Shown: positions 24,976-36,189, numbered from the stretch's first letter. The stretch is DNA of 64,000 nt from Pseudomonas kermanshahensis (GCF_014269205.2 NZ_JABWRY020000001.1:5132001-5196000), one strand, 5' to 3'. The notes: generated by a model not told the origin, from the sequence alone. Program-made: numbers and translations.

Positions 24976-24989
24976 CTGATATGGGTCAA
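24976..24989 (-). promoter_or_regulatory. ANR/FNR-like box upstream of azurin
   Basis: On the minus strand TTGACCCATATCAG matches TTGAT-N4-ATCAA in 8 of 10 fixed positions, keeping the TTGA and ATCA cores. It is centred about 66 bases before the azurin ATG. Azurin genes in Pseudomonas are known ANR targets. Confidence 0.55.
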
Positions 24990-25029
24990 GGGGGTGTCAA
25001 GTGGCCAGCCAGTAGAATTGTTCAATGGA

Positions 25030-25039
25030 TTGTATACAA
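25030..25039. promoter_or_regulatory. TTGTATACAA palindrome, candidate operator
   Basis: A perfect 10-base palindrome (TTGTATACAA) within ATTGTATACAACCAAT. Operators of FadR/VanR-type GntR regulators have this form. No GntR gene is present in the window, so the regulator is unknown. Confidence 0.4.
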
Positions 25040-25046
25040 CCAATCT

Positions 25047-25070
25047 AAGGGCACATCATGCCCTTTTATT
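25047..25070 (+). terminator. Terminator-like hairpin in the LOG leader
   Basis: AAGGGCA-catca-TGCCCTT is a perfect 7-bp stem followed by TTATT. It sits between the candidate operator and the LOG gene, so it would act as an attenuator rather than a gene end. Confidence 0.5.
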
Positions 25071-25108
25071 GGAGGATGGGACAACCTCTCATTTAGGAGC
25101 AATACCAA

Positions 25109-25198
25109 ATGCGCATTTCCAGCTTCATGAACAGCCTGCTTGCCGCCTATGCCCAGGGTGCCACGGGTGCTGTCTGCGAATTCTCCCGGCCGGAATGA
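25109..25198 (+). CDS. Possible 29-residue leader ORF before the LOG gene
   Basis: ATG at 25109 with AGGAG at 25095-25099 and an open frame of 29 codons (MRISSFMNSLLAAYAQGATG...). It lies on the LOG strand, 64 bases before the LOG start. No similarity recognised. The good ribosome binding site and position are the only support; it may be a regulatory leader peptide or chance. Confidence 0.35.
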   Translation: MRISSFMNSLLAAYAQGATGAVCEFSRPE

Positions 25199-25262
25199 CA
25201 CCGGCCTTGGAACGGCCATGCATGCGCCGTACCCTGTCATTCTGAATGATTGGAGATGAGCA

Positions 25263-25850
25263 ATGCGTGTACGTTCCGTGTGTGTCTTCTGCGGCGCCAG
25301 CATCGGCGCCAACCCTGCTTACCGTGAAGCGGCCGTGGCCCTGGGCCAGGCCATCGCCCGGCGCGACCTGACTCTGGTTTATGGTGGCGGCGCTGTCGGC
25401 TTGATGGGCATCGTGGCCGATGCTGCCATGGCTGCGGGCGGCGAAGTGGTCGGGATCATCCCGCAAAGCCTGCTGGACGCCGAGGTGGGCCACAAGGGCC
25501 TGAGCCGCCTGGAGGTGGTCGATGGCATGCACGCGCGCAAGGCGCGCATGGCCGAACTCAGCGATGCCTTCATTGCGCTGCCGGGTGGGCTGGGTACGCT
25601 GGAGGAGTTGTTCGAGGTGTGGACCTGGGGGCAACTGGGCTATCACGCCAAGCCGCTGGGCCTGCTCGATGTGAATGGCTTTTATGAAAAGCTGGGCGGG
25701 TTCCTTGACCATATCGTCGAGGAAGGTTTCGTGCGGCCGCAGCATCGGGCGATGTTGCTGCTGGGGCAGCAGGCGGATGCATTGCTGGATGGGATGAGTG
25801 AATTCGTCGCGCCGGTAGCGCCGAAGTGGGTCGACAAGCAGCCGGATTGA
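25263..25850 (+). CDS. LOG-family phosphoribohydrolase (cytokinin-type)
   Basis: A 195-residue LOG protein. [17 protein letters not shown] and the catalytic [16 protein letters not shown] (PGGxGTxxE) are complete, and HARKARM provides the upstream Arg-Lys pair. LOG enzymes hydrolyse nucleoside 5'-monophosphates to base and ribose 5-phosphate; in plants this activates cytokinins, in bacteria the natural role is less clear. The ribosome binding site is GGAGATGAGC. The gene has a long structured leader. Confidence 0.9.
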   Translation: MRVRSVCVFCGASIGANPAYREAAVALGQAIARRDLTLVYGGGAVGLMGIVADAAMAAGGEVVGIIPQSLLDAEVGHKGLSRLEVVDGMHARKARMAELSDAFIALPGGLGTLEELFEVWTWGQLGYHAKPLGLLDVNGFYEKLGGFLDHIVEEGFVRPQHRAMLLLGQQADALLDGMSEFVAPVAPKWVDKQPD

Positions 25851-25874
25851 ACTGAAAGGGGCTGCTGCGCTGTA

Positions 25875-25919
25875 CCTGTAGGAGCTGGCTTGCCTGCGAT
25901 GGGCCGCAAAGCGGCCCCT
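25875..25919. repeat. Single REP element, variant
   Basis: CTGTAGGAGCTGGCTTGCCTGCGATGGGCCGCAAAGCGGCCCC region: a degenerate REP core next to a GC hairpin between convergent genes. Confidence 0.7.
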
Positions 25920-25926
25920 TCAAGCC

Positions 25927-28227
<2,301 letters not shown>

Positions 28228-28339
28228 GTCAGTGACCGGTTCTGGTGTTCAGGGAAATCGCGGGCGCGGAATATAGCACAAATTTTGATCAAATCCGACG
28301 GCAGAGGTCGGATTCATCTGCAATACGCAAACCCTGCGC

Positions 28340-29737
28340 TTATTCGTCGTCGTCGAAGTTGTACATACCCGGCGCGAGGTTCTCGAAGCGGGTGTACTTG
28401 CCGATGAAGGCCAGGCGGATGAAGCCGATGGGGCCGTTACGCTGTTTACCGATGATGATCTCGGCAATGCCCTTGTGCTCGGTTTCCGGGTGATACACCT
28501 CGTCGCGGTAGACGAACATGATCACGTCGGCGTCCTGCTCGATTGCACCCGATTCACGCAAGTCGGAGTTCACCGGGCGCTTGTTCGGCCGCTGCTCCAG
28601 GGAGCGGTTCAGCTGCGACAGGGCGATGACCGGGCAGTTGAATTCCTTGGCCAGGGCCTTGAGCGAGCGGGAGATCTCGGAAATTTCGTTGGTCCGGTTG
28701 TCGCCGGCAGAACCCGGGATCTGCATCAGCTGCAGGTAGTCGACCATGATCATGCCAATTTCACCGTGCTCACGCGCCAGGCGGCGGGTGCGCGCACGCA
28801 TTTCCGACGGGCTGATGCCGGCGGTATCGTCGATGAACAGCTTGCGGTCGTTGAGCAGGTTGACCGCCGAGGTCAGGCGCGGCCAGTCGTCGTCGTCCAG
28901 CTGGCCGGAACGGACCTTGGTCTGGTCGATGCGGCCGAGGGACGAGAGCATACGCATGATCAGCGATTCGCCTGGCATCTCGAGGGAGAACACCAGCACC
29001 GCCTTGTCGCTGCGCAGCACGGCGTTTTCCACCAGGTTCATGGCGAAGGTGGTCTTACCCATCGATGGACGGCCGGCGACGATGATCAGGTCGGCTGCCT
29101 GCAAGCCACTGGTCTTCTCGTCCAGGTCGGTATACCCGGTGGAGATACCCGTGATATCGCTGTCGGAGTTGAACAGCGTGTCGATCCGGTCGATGGCCTT
29201 GGTCAACAGCTCGTTGACCCCTACCGGGCCACCGGTCTTCGGCCGGGCCTCGGCGATCTGGAAGATCTGCCGCTCGGCGTCGTCGAGGATCTCTTCGGCG
29301 TTGCGCCCTTGCGGGTTGAACGCGTTGTCGGCGATGTCGGTGCTGATACTGATCAGCTGACGCAACGTGGCCCGCTCGCGAATGATCGCGGCGTAGGCCT
29401 TGATGTTGGCCACCGACGGGGTGTTCTTGGCCAGCTCCGCCAGGTAGGCCAGGCCGCCGACTTGCGACGACACGCCCTCCTTGTCCAACTGCTCGTGCAA
29501 CGTGACCACATCGAACGGATGGTTCAGGTCGACCAGCTTGTGGATGGCGCGGAAGATCAGGCGGTGGTCATGCCGATAGAAATCGCCATCCGACACCTGA
29601 TCCAGTACCCGCTCCCAGGCGTTGTTGTCCAGCATCAGGCCACCGAGCACAGCCTGTTCGGCCTCGATGGAATGCGGCGGCACCTTCAGGGATGCGGTTT
29701 GCAGGTCAAGCTGTTCGGAGGTGGTGATCTCGTTCAT
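28340..29737 (-). CDS. dnaB: Replicative DNA helicase DnaB
   Basis: A 465-residue DnaB. The N-terminal domain (PHSIEAEQAVLGGLMLDN, to about 120) is followed by a linker and the RecA-fold motor with Walker A GRPSMGKT at 222-229, Walker B IGMIMVDYLQLM and the arginine-finger region. No intein interrupts it. It unwinds DNA ahead of the replication fork and recruits primase. ATG 29737; the frame runs 14 codons further. It follows the rplI terminator, so it probably has its own promoter in 29738-29850. Confidence 0.97.
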   Translation of the reverse strand: MNEITTSEQLDLQTASLKVPPHSIEAEQAVLGGLMLDNNAWERVLDQVSDGDFYRHDHRLIFRAIHKLVDLNHPFDVVTLHEQLDKEGVSSQVGGLAYLAELAKNTPSVANIKAYAAIIRERATLRQLISISTDIADNAFNPQGRNAEEILDDAERQIFQIAEARPKTGGPVGVNELLTKAIDRIDTLFNSDSDITGISTGYTDLDEKTSGLQAADLIIVAGRPSMGKTTFAMNLVENAVLRSDKAVLVFSLEMPGESLIMRMLSSLGRIDQTKVRSGQLDDDDWPRLTSAVNLLNDRKLFIDDTAGISPSEMRARTRRLAREHGEIGMIMVDYLQLMQIPGSAGDNRTNEISEISRSLKALAKEFNCPVIALSQLNRSLEQRPNKRPVNSDLRESGAIEQDADVIMFVYRDEVYHPETEHKGIAEIIIGKQRNGPIGFIRLAFIGKYTRFENLAPGMYNFDDDE

Positions 29738-29763
29738 GGCCACGAATAAATTCTGGGGGACGA

Positions 29764-29805
29764 AAAAGACAAAGGGCACGGCCTGTGAAAGACAGGACCG
29801 TGCCC
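29764..29805 (-). terminator. Rho-independent terminator after rplI
   Basis: Minus strand: GGGCACGG-(t CCTGT ctttc ACAGG)-CCGTGCCC forms a long stem followed by TTTGTCTTTTT. It closes the rpsF-rpsR-rplI transcript upstream of dnaB. Confidence 0.85.
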
Positions 29806-29850
29806 GATGTTAACCGGCTGGGCCGCGTGCGGCCAGCCAGTCAGCGCAGC

Positions 29851-30297
29851 TTAGGCAGCTACGACGACCACACGTACGGTGGCTTCAACGTCGCTGTGCA
29901 GGTGCACGGCTACGTCGTATTCGCCAACCTGACGGATGGTGCCGTTCGGCAGACGAACTTCAGCTTTGGCCACTTCAACGCCAGAGGCGGTCAGGGCGTC
30001 AGCGATGTCGTGGGTGCCGATCGAACCGAACAGCTTGCCTTCGTCGCCAGCGGTGGCAGTGATGGTCACTTCCAGCTCAGCCAGTTGGGCAGCGCGGCTT
30101 TCAGCCGACGATTTACGGTCAGCAGCTGCTTTTTCCAGCTCGGCGCGACGCTCTTCGAACGCAGCCAGGTTGGCGGCGTTGGCAACGGTGGCCTTGCCGA
30201 ATGGCAGCAGGAAGTTACGGCCGTAACCAGCCTTAACTTTTACTTTGTCGCCCAGGTTGCCCAGGTTAGCGACTTTTTCCAGCAGGATCAGTTCCAT
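29851..30297 (-). CDS. rplI: 50S ribosomal protein L9
   Basis: A 148-residue L9: N-terminal RNA-binding domain with [32 protein letters not shown], a central helix (about 45-75) and a C-terminal domain ending in VRVVVVAA. It binds 23S rRNA near the L1 stalk. It is last in the rpsF operon and is followed by a strong terminator. Confidence 0.98.
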   Translation of the reverse strand: MELILLEKVANLGNLGDKVKVKAGYGRNFLLPFGKATVANAANLAAFEERRAELEKAAADRKSSAESRAAQLAELEVTITATAGDEGKLFGSIGTHDIADALTASGVEVAKAEVRLPNGTIRQVGEYDVAVHLHSDVEATVRVVVVAA

Positions 30298-30317
30298 TTG
30301 GTAAAACCTCTTAACTT

Positions 30318-31181
30318 TTAACCTTCACCGTTCGCGGAGTCATTCCCCTCAGGGGACTTGCGACCGCGAAAATCAATCAGGCTGTCGACAATGGCCAAAA
30401 CCACGAGCAACGGATAAATCAGCTGCATGATCAGCGGCAGCGTCACGTACATGCCTACCAGCCAGAAACCGGCCAATCGGCCCTGTGCCACCAGCCCATG
30501 CATCAAGGCGATGCCGGCCAGGACGAGCACCAGGCTGGACGCAGAGGCCAGGACGATGAACTGCGGCCCGATGAACGGACCCAGCACCATCATGGCCACC
30601 AAAGCCAGCATGGCTACCCGCGGCAACTTCAGGGCGCGAAACTCGCGACCGAAGCCTCCAGGGTTGTACAACGCAGCCTGCCAATAACGCGCCAGCATCA
30701 AAGCCAGCACGCTGAACAGCTGCAGCATCACCGCCGTTGAAGCGACCAGCACAGGGCCGATCAGCTCACCGGGGATCACCGGCTTGCCTTCGATTTGTGG
30801 CAGGGCTTGTACAAGCGCCTTGGCCAACACTTCGAAGGTTTCACGCAGTACCGTGTCCAGGATGAGGCTGTAAACCAGCCCCAACACAACACTGAACATC
30901 AACACCCGGCTCCAGGAATGCCCGGCACGCAACAAGGCGGCCAGCCCCAGCGTCCCCAACAGCACCAGCAAGGTACTGGGGTCGCCAAAGGCCCAGATGG
31001 CCACCGCGGGCAAAAGCCCAAACGCGATGACCGTTGAAGCATCCTTGAACCCGCGCCGCAGAAGCACGAGGCTTCCGGCAGCGGCACTCAACCAGAACAA
31101 CAGCGGTAACACTGCACTGATGACCACCACCAGGGTGGCCTGCACACGACCGCGCATGATGAAATCAGCTAACGCTCGCAT
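30318..31181 (-). CDS. Conserved membrane protein (DUF2232/YybS-like)
   Basis: A 287-residue protein with eight or so hydrophobic segments and a short charged C-terminal tail ([16 protein letters not shown]). It sits between rpsR and rplI, an arrangement well known in Pseudomonas, and resembles the YybS/DUF2232 membrane family. Function is unknown; co-transcription with ribosomal proteins suggests growth-linked expression. Confidence 0.8.
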   Translation of the reverse strand: MRALADFIMRGRVQATLVVVISAVLPLLFWLSAAAGSLVLLRRGFKDASTVIAFGLLPAVAIWAFGDPSTLLVLLGTLGLAALLRAGHSWSRVLMFSVVLGLVYSLILDTVLRETFEVLAKALVQALPQIEGKPVIPGELIGPVLVASTAVMLQLFSVLALMLARYWQAALYNPGGFGREFRALKLPRVAMLALVAMMVLGPFIGPQFIVLASASSLVLVLAGIALMHGLVAQGRLAGFWLVGMYVTLPLIMQLIYPLLVVLAIVDSLIDFRGRKSPEGNDSANGEG

Positions 31182-31214
31182 GCTTATCCCTTACTGCTTG
31201 TCGACGACCCGGTC

Positions 31215-31445
31215 TCAGCGGCCGTGGCTGTCGGTGTAGGGCAGCAGGGCCAGGAAGCGGGCGCGCTTGATAGCGGTAGCCAGCTGACGCTGATAACGAG
31301 CTTTGGTACCGGTGATACGGCTTGGAACGATCTTGCCGGTTTCGGATACGTAAGCTTTCAGGGTGTTGAGATCTTTGAAGTCGATCTCTTTCACGTCTTC
31401 AGCAGTGAAGCGGCAGAATTTACGACGACGGAAGAAACGTGCCAT
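31215..31445 (-). CDS. rpsR: 30S ribosomal protein S18
   Basis: A 76-residue S18: [46 protein letters not shown] is the standard sequence pattern. It binds S6 and helix 22-23 of 16S rRNA. Its start is 28 bases after the rpsF stop. Confidence 0.98.
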   Translation of the reverse strand: MARFFRRRKFCRFTAEDVKEIDFKDLNTLKAYVSETGKIVPSRITGTKARYQRQLATAIKRARFLALLPYTDSHGR

Positions 31446-31473
31446 GTAATAGGCTCCTCAAAAGGTCCGTGGA

Positions 31474-31899
31474 TTACTCGTCAGCGTTATCGCTGGAGTC
31501 GCTGTCATTGCTGTCATCGCCTTCGGCGGAGTCAGCATGCTCAGGACGCTCACGACGCTCACGGCGCTCGCTGCGGTTCTCTTCTGCCTTCAGCATCTCG
31601 GACTGACCGGTTACGGCTTCGTCGCGACGGATGACCAGGTTACGGATCACGGCATCGTTGTAGCGGAAGTTGTCTTCCAGCTCGGCCAGGGCCTTGCCGG
31701 TGCACTCAACGTTCAGCATCACGTAGTGAGCCTTGTGAACATTGTTGATTGCGTAGGCCAGTTGACGACGGCCCCAGTCTTCCAGGCGGTGGATTTTGCC
31801 ACCATCTTCTTCGATCAGCTTGGTGTAACGCTCAACCATGCCGCCGACTTGCTCGCTCTGGTCCGGGTGAACCAGAAAGATGATTTCGTAATGACGCAT
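31474..31899 (-). CDS. rpsF: 30S ribosomal protein S6
   Basis: A 141-residue S6 beginning [25 protein letters not shown]. The last 25 residues are very acidic and serine-rich ([16 protein letters not shown]), a known feature of pseudomonad S6, where RimK adds glutamates to the C terminus. GTAAGGAG precedes the ATG. First gene of its operon; a hairpin and promoter lie upstream. Confidence 0.98.
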   Translation of the reverse strand: MRHYEIIFLVHPDQSEQVGGMVERYTKLIEEDGGKIHRLEDWGRRQLAYAINNVHKAHYVMLNVECTGKALAELEDNFRYNDAVIRNLVIRRDEAVTGQSEMLKAEENRSERRERRERPEHADSAEGDDSNDSDSSDNADE

Positions 31900-31921
31900 G
31901 AATGCTCCTTACGGGTTAGTA

Positions 31922-31944
31922 GTCTGCCAGAACGCTGGTCAGAC
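31922..31944 (-). promoter_or_regulatory. Hairpin in the rpsF leader, possible S6:S18 site
   Basis: GTCTG-a-CCAG-cgtt-CTGG-CAGAC on the minus strand is a stable stem ending about 22 bases before the rpsF ATG. A leader RNA bound by S6:S18 is known upstream of rpsF in many bacteria; the specific motif is not fully evident here. Confidence 0.4.
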
Positions 31945-32019
31945 AAGGAGTGAATGACACTGTATGTCTTGCCATGGAGGGGAGGCACATGAGCGCCTGC
32001 CAGCTCGGCAAGGGGCGCA

Positions 32020-32048
32020 ATTGTAGAGAAGGCGGGGCGGACAAGCAA
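32020..32048 (-). promoter_or_regulatory. Sigma70 promoter of the rpsF operon
   Basis: Minus strand -35 TTGCTT (32048-32043), 17-base spacer, -10 TACAAT (32025-32020), followed by a G/C-rich discriminator (TGCGCCCC), as in growth-rate-controlled promoters. It predicts a leader of about 110 bases. Confidence 0.7.
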
Positions 32049-32088
32049 GGTAATTGGCGATTATTTGAACAGCCCGAAACACTTTAGC

Positions 32089-32181
32089 CTGCACTGGCCG
32101 CTTCGCGGGTAAACCCGCTCCTACAGGGATCTCAGCGAACCCTGTGGGAGCGGGCTTGCCCCGCGAAGAGGCCCGCACAGG
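32089..32181. repeat. REP pair (inverted)
   Basis: Opposed cores TTCGCGGGTAAACCCGCTCC and complement of the GGCAAGCCCGCTCC form, between the rlmB stop and the rpsF promoter. Confidence 0.9.
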
Positions 32182-32187
32182 TATGAA

Positions 32188-32934
32188 TCAGCGCTTGGCT
32201 TGACGCTGGCGCACGGCCTCGAACAAGCAAACGCCGGTCGCCACCGAAACGTTCAGGCTGCTGACGCTACCGCCCATCGGCAACTTGACCAGAAAATCGC
32301 AATGCTCACGGGTCAGGCGGCGCATGCCCTTGCCTTCCGCCCCCATGATCATCACCAGCGGCCCGGTCAGGTCCTGCTGGTAAATTTCCTGCTCGGCCTC
32401 ACCGGCCGTGCCGACCACCCACAGGCCACGCTGCTGAAGCTTTTCAAGCGTGCGCGCCAGGTTGGTCACGGCCACCAACGGAATCACTTCCGCAGCGCCG
32501 CAGGCCACCTTGCGCACCACCGGCGTCAGGGTCGCTGACTTGTCCTTGGGCACCACCACCGCCGTGGCACCGGCGGCATCGGCGGTGCGCAGGCAGGCGC
32601 CGAGGTTGTGCGGGTCGGTGACGCCGTCCAGGACCAGAATCAGCGGTGGCGTTTCGGTGCGCTCGAGCAACTCCTCAAGCATCAACTCACCCCACACCTG
32701 GCTCGGGCTGACCTCGGCGACCACACCCTGGTGCACACCTTCGACCCAGGCATCCAGCTCGCGGCGCTCGGCCTGGCCGACCGCTACGCGGTTTTCTGCG
32801 GCCAGCTCCAGCAGCTTCTGCAGGCGCGGCTCACTGCGCCCCTCCGACAGCCAGACCTGCTTGACCCGCTTGGGGTGGTGCTGCAACAACGCCTGCACGG
32901 CGTGTACGCCGTAGATCTTTTCCAGCTGACTCAT
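32188..32934 (-). CDS. rlmB: 23S rRNA (Gm2251) 2'-O-methyltransferase RlmB
   Basis: A 248-residue SpoU-class (SPOUT) methyltransferase: N-terminal substrate-binding domain MSQLEKIYGVHAVQALLQ, then motif 1 DGVTDPHNLGACLRTADA, motif 2 MGAEGKGMRRLT and motif 3 LPMGGSVSSLNVSVATGVCLFE. It methylates the ribose of G2251 in the peptidyl-transferase loop. Its start overlaps the rnr stop by four bases, matching the usual rnr-rlmB operon. Confidence 0.96.
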   Translation of the reverse strand: MSQLEKIYGVHAVQALLQHHPKRVKQVWLSEGRSEPRLQKLLELAAENRVAVGQAERRELDAWVEGVHQGVVAEVSPSQVWGELMLEELLERTETPPLILVLDGVTDPHNLGACLRTADAAGATAVVVPKDKSATLTPVVRKVACGAAEVIPLVAVTNLARTLEKLQQRGLWVVGTAGEAEQEIYQQDLTGPLVMIMGAEGKGMRRLTREHCDFLVKLPMGGSVSSLNVSVATGVCLFEAVRQRQAKR

Positions 32935-35510
32935 GACTTGCTCTTGCTCTTGCGGGGCGCACCGGACTTCGGCGGGCCTTTGCGATGCTTGGTCGGCTTG
33001 CCGGATGGCTTGCCACCCTTCTCCGACTTGCTGCCGGCACTGCTGCGAGCGTCGGTCATCAACGCCTTCTTCATCTCGCGGCTCTTGCGCACTTCAGCGT
33101 TGCGCTGCACGGCATCTTTAGGGAAGTAGGCCTCGGACGCCTCGCTCTTGCGGCTGCGCGGCTTGGGCGTGGCTTTCGCCTCGGTGGCCGGTTGCGGCTG
33201 CTCGGGCTTGCCGTCTGCGGACGCCGCGGCGCCACGCTGCTTGCGACCGATCGGCCCGCTGAGGGTCTTCTCGGAGACTTCGAAGTCGATCTTGCGCTCG
33301 TCCAGGTCAACGCGCATGACCTTGACTTCGATCGTGTCGCCCAAGCGGAAGCTGCGCCCGGTACGCTCGCCGGACAGGCGATGATGAACCGGGTCGAAGT
33401 GGTAGTAGTCGCCCGGCAGCGCACTGACGTGCACCAGGCCTTCTACGTAGATGTCCGTCAGTTCGACGAACAAGCCGAAACCGGTCACCGCGGTAATCAC
33501 ACCCGGGAAGGTCTCGCCCACACGGTCCTTCATGAACTCGCACTTGAGCCAGTTGACCACATCGCGCGTCGCCTCGTCGGCACGGCGCTCGGTCATCGAG
33601 CACTGCTCGCCGAGTTGCTCGAGGGTGTTCTCGTCGTACGGGTAGATGCGCGCCTTGGGAATGCTCATGGCGCCAGCACGCTTGACGTGCGGGGTATCCA
33701 CCTTGGAGCGGATGATGCTACGGATGGCGCGGTGCACCAGCAGGTCCGGGTAACGACGGATCGGCGAGGTGAAGTGGGTGTAAGCCTCGTAATTCAGGCC
33801 GAAGTGGCCGTTGTTGTCGGTGCTGTACACCGCCTGGCTCAGCGAGCGCAGCATCACGGTCTGGATCAGGTGGAAGTCTGGGCGCTCGGAAATGCTCGCC
33901 AGCAGAGCCTGGTAATCCTTTGGCGACGGGTCCTTGCCCTTGTGCAGCGACAAGCCCAGCTCACCGAGGAAGGCGCGCAGTTTTTCCAGGCGCTCCGGCG
34001 GCGGGCCATCGTGCACGCGGTACAGGGCCGGCACGCCGTGCTTCTGCAGGAACTCGGCGGTGGCCACGTTGGCCGCCAGCATGCATTCCTCGATCAGCTT
34101 GTGGGCATCGTTGCGCACGGTCGGGCGGATCTCGGCGATCTTACTTTGATCGCCAAAGATGATGCGGGTTTCTTGGGTCTCGAAGTCGATCGCACCGCGG
34201 GTGTGACGCGCGTCCAACAGCACCTTGTAGAGCGCATAAAGGCTCTTCAGGTCCGGCAGGACTTCCTTGTACTCCTCGCGCAGCGCCTTCCCTTCACGGG
34301 TGCGGGCATGCTCGAGCATGCTGCTGACCTTGTTGTAGGTCAGGCGGGCATGAGAGTGGATCACGCCTTCGTAGAACTGGTAGTCGACCATCTGGCCGGC
34401 TTTGTTGATGGTCATTTCGCAGACCATGGCCAGGCGATCGACGTGCGGGTTCAGCGAGCACAGGCCGTTGGACAGCTCTTCGGGGAGCATCGGCACCACG
34501 CGCTCGGGGAAGTACACCGAGTTGCCACGCTGCTGGGCTTCGACGTCCAGGGCAGAACCCAGGCGCACGTAGCTGGAAACGTCGGCAATCGCCACGTACA
34601 GGCGCCAGCCACCGGAGAACAGGCGCAGCTTGCCCAGCGGCTCGCAATACACCGCATCGTCGAAGTCGCGGGCATCTTCGCCGTCGATGGTGACGAAAGG
34701 CAGGTGGCGCAGGTCGATGCGCTTTTCCTTGTCCTTCTCTTCCACTTCGGAGCGGAACTTGCGCGCCTCCTTGACCACGTCATCGGGCCAGACGTGCGGA
34801 ATGTCATAGCTGCGCAGGGCAACGTCGATTTCCATGCCCGGCGCCATGTAGTTGCCGATCACTTCGATCACATCGCCTTGCGGCTGGAAGCGCGGGGTGG
34901 GCCAGTGCGTGATCTTGATCTCGACGAACTGGCCAATCTTGGCGCCGCCATTGCGACCGGCGGTCACCAGCACTTCTTGCTGGATCTTCGGGTTGTCCGG
35001 CGTCACGTAGCCGATACCGCCCTCTTCGAAGTAACGCCCGACCACGCTTTCGTGCGCGCGGGAGATGACTTCTACCAATACACCTTCACGGCGGCCACGG
35101 CGGTCGGTGCCGGACACGCGCGCCAGGGCGCGGTCGCCATCGAATACCAGGCGCATCTGCGAAGGGCTGAGGAACAGGTCGTCGCTCTTGTCATCAGGGA
35201 TGAGGAAGCCAAAACCGTCGCGGTGGCCGGAAATGCGGCCACAGATAAGGTCCAGCTTGTCTACCGGGGCATAGGTGCCACGCCGGGTATAGATAAGCTG
35301 GCCGTCGCGCTCCATGGCACGCAGGCGGCGGCGCAGGGCTTCAATCTGGTCTTCCTCGTACAGACCGAATTCTGCCGCCAGCTCCTCGCGGGCGGCCGGC
35401 TCGCCACGATCGGCAAGACGCTGGAGGATCAGCTCACGGCTGGGGATAGGGTTGTCGTATTTTTCCGCTTCGCGAGCGGCCTCGGGATCGAGGGATTGCC
35501 AATCGGCCAT
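32931..35510 (-). CDS. rnr: Ribonuclease R
   Basis: An 859-residue RNase R: N-terminal winged-helix region (about 20-85), two cold-shock domains, the catalytic RNB domain with the aspartate cluster DGEDARDFDDAVYC near 275-288, an S1 domain (TFPGVITAVTGFGLFVELTDIYVEGLVHVSAL) and a Lys/Arg/Ser-rich tail of about 90 residues. It degrades structured RNA 3' to 5', acting in rRNA and tmRNA-linked quality control. It heads the rnr-rlmB operon. Confidence 0.97.
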   Translation of the reverse strand: MADWQSLDPEAAREAEKYDNPIPSRELILQRLADRGEPAAREELAAEFGLYEEDQIEALRRRLRAMERDGQLIYTRRGTYAPVDKLDLICGRISGHRDGFGFLIPDDKSDDLFLSPSQMRLVFDGDRALARVSGTDRRGRREGVLVEVISRAHESVVGRYFEEGGIGYVTPDNPKIQQEVLVTAGRNGGAKIGQFVEIKITHWPTPRFQPQGDVIEVIGNYMAPGMEIDVALRSYDIPHVWPDDVVKEARKFRSEVEEKDKEKRIDLRHLPFVTIDGEDARDFDDAVYCEPLGKLRLFSGGWRLYVAIADVSSYVRLGSALDVEAQQRGNSVYFPERVVPMLPEELSNGLCSLNPHVDRLAMVCEMTINKAGQMVDYQFYEGVIHSHARLTYNKVSSMLEHARTREGKALREEYKEVLPDLKSLYALYKVLLDARHTRGAIDFETQETRIIFGDQSKIAEIRPTVRNDAHKLIEECMLAANVATAEFLQKHGVPALYRVHDGPPPERLEKLRAFLGELGLSLHKGKDPSPKDYQALLASISERPDFHLIQTVMLRSLSQAVYSTDNNGHFGLNYEAYTHFTSPIRRYPDLLVHRAIRSIIRSKVDTPHVKRAGAMSIPKARIYPYDENTLEQLGEQCSMTERRADEATRDVVNWLKCEFMKDRVGETFPGVITAVTGFGLFVELTDIYVEGLVHVSALPGDYYHFDPVHHRLSGERTGRSFRLGDTIEVKVMRVDLDERKIDFEVSEKTLSGPIGRKQRGAAASADGKPEQPQPATEAKATPKPRSRKSEASEAYFPKDAVQRNAEVRKSREMKKALMTDARSSAGSKSEKGGKPSGKPTKHRKGPPKSGAPRKSKSKS

Positions 35511-35674
35511 CAGAAGGGGTTCACCTTGGGGTATATAGATAGGAATTCTGGCATAGGCGTATTGAAACCGGAAATGACAGCCTTGGACAGCCCCCCGGCG
35601 ATGAGCCGAGGAAGGTGTAATAGGGCTGAAGAATCAACAAGTTGAAATTTTTGAAATTTTTTTTGATCAGGGGG

Positions 35675-35703
35675 TTTACAGCCCTCAGGACCGTCCGTAT
35701 AGT
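35675..35703 (+). promoter_or_regulatory. Sigma70 promoter of the tRNA-Leu pair
   Basis: -35 TTTACA (35675-35680), 17-base spacer, -10 TATAGT (35698-35703), then GCGC, a GC-rich discriminator typical of stringently controlled stable-RNA promoters. Predicted start near 35710, about 75 bases before the first tRNA. An A/T-rich upstream segment (35641-35665) could act as an UP element. Confidence 0.8.
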
Positions 35704-35785
35704 GCGCACCACAACGACGGACAGACGACGTTGTAGTTGAGATGAAACGCGATGTAAAGCATCATGTGACCTCGACGAAATGTGT

Positions 35786-35872
35786 GCCCAGGTGGCGGAA
35801 TTGGTAGACGCGCTGGTTTCAGGTATCAGTGACTTAACGGTCGTGGAAGTTCGAGTCTTCTCCTGGGCACCA
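35786..35872 (+). tRNA. tRNA-Leu(CAG), first copy
   Basis: 87 bases including encoded CCA. Acceptor stem GCCCAGG/CCTGGGC, D-arm with GGTAGA, anticodon stem CTGGT/ATCAG around loop TTCAGGT (anticodon CAG, reads CUG), long class II variable arm, and T-loop TTCGAGT. CUG is the major leucine codon in this genome. Confidence 0.97.
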
Positions 35873-35960
35873 AGTATTATCAAGTAATAGATGACCAAGG
35901 ATCTATTACTACTGTATGAAAGCGAACGATAGTCGCCTTCATCAGCTGATGTAAAGCTTT

Positions 35961-36047
35961 GCCCAGGTGGCGGAATTGGTAGACGCGCTGGTTTCAGGTA
36001 TCAGTGACTTAACGGTCGTGGAAGTTCGAGTCTTCTCCTGGGCACCA
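35961..36047 (+). tRNA. tRNA-Leu(CAG), second identical copy
   Basis: Base-for-base identical to the first copy over 87 positions, 88 bases downstream and in the same transcript, followed by a terminator. Confidence 0.97.
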
Positions 36048-36050
36048 TAT

Positions 36051-36081
36051 AAAAACCCACTAGCTTGCTAGTGGGTTTTTT
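36051..36081 (+). terminator. Rho-independent terminator of the tRNA-Leu transcript
   Basis: AAAACCCACTAGC-tt-GCTAGTGGGTTTT is a near-perfect long stem ending in a run of six T, four bases after the second tRNA. Confidence 0.93.
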
Positions 36082-36189
36082 CTTGCCTGCGTTTTTTGCC
36101 CCACACGCTACGCCCTCCCCTCCGGCCAAAAAAATTCAGCTGCCCGACGATCGTCTGCCCATGAATTTCTTGTCACACGGCCACTTGAG

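Larger units (their letters stand above)
24917..25262. other. Divergent control region of azurin and the LOG gene
   Basis: Holds an ANR-like box (24976-24989), a TTGTATACAA palindrome (25026-25039 area), a terminator-like hairpin (25047-25070), a short ORF with ribosome binding site (25109-25198) and an 8-bp inverted repeat GAATGACA/TGTCATTC (25193, 25235) directly before the LOG gene. Confidence 0.55.
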
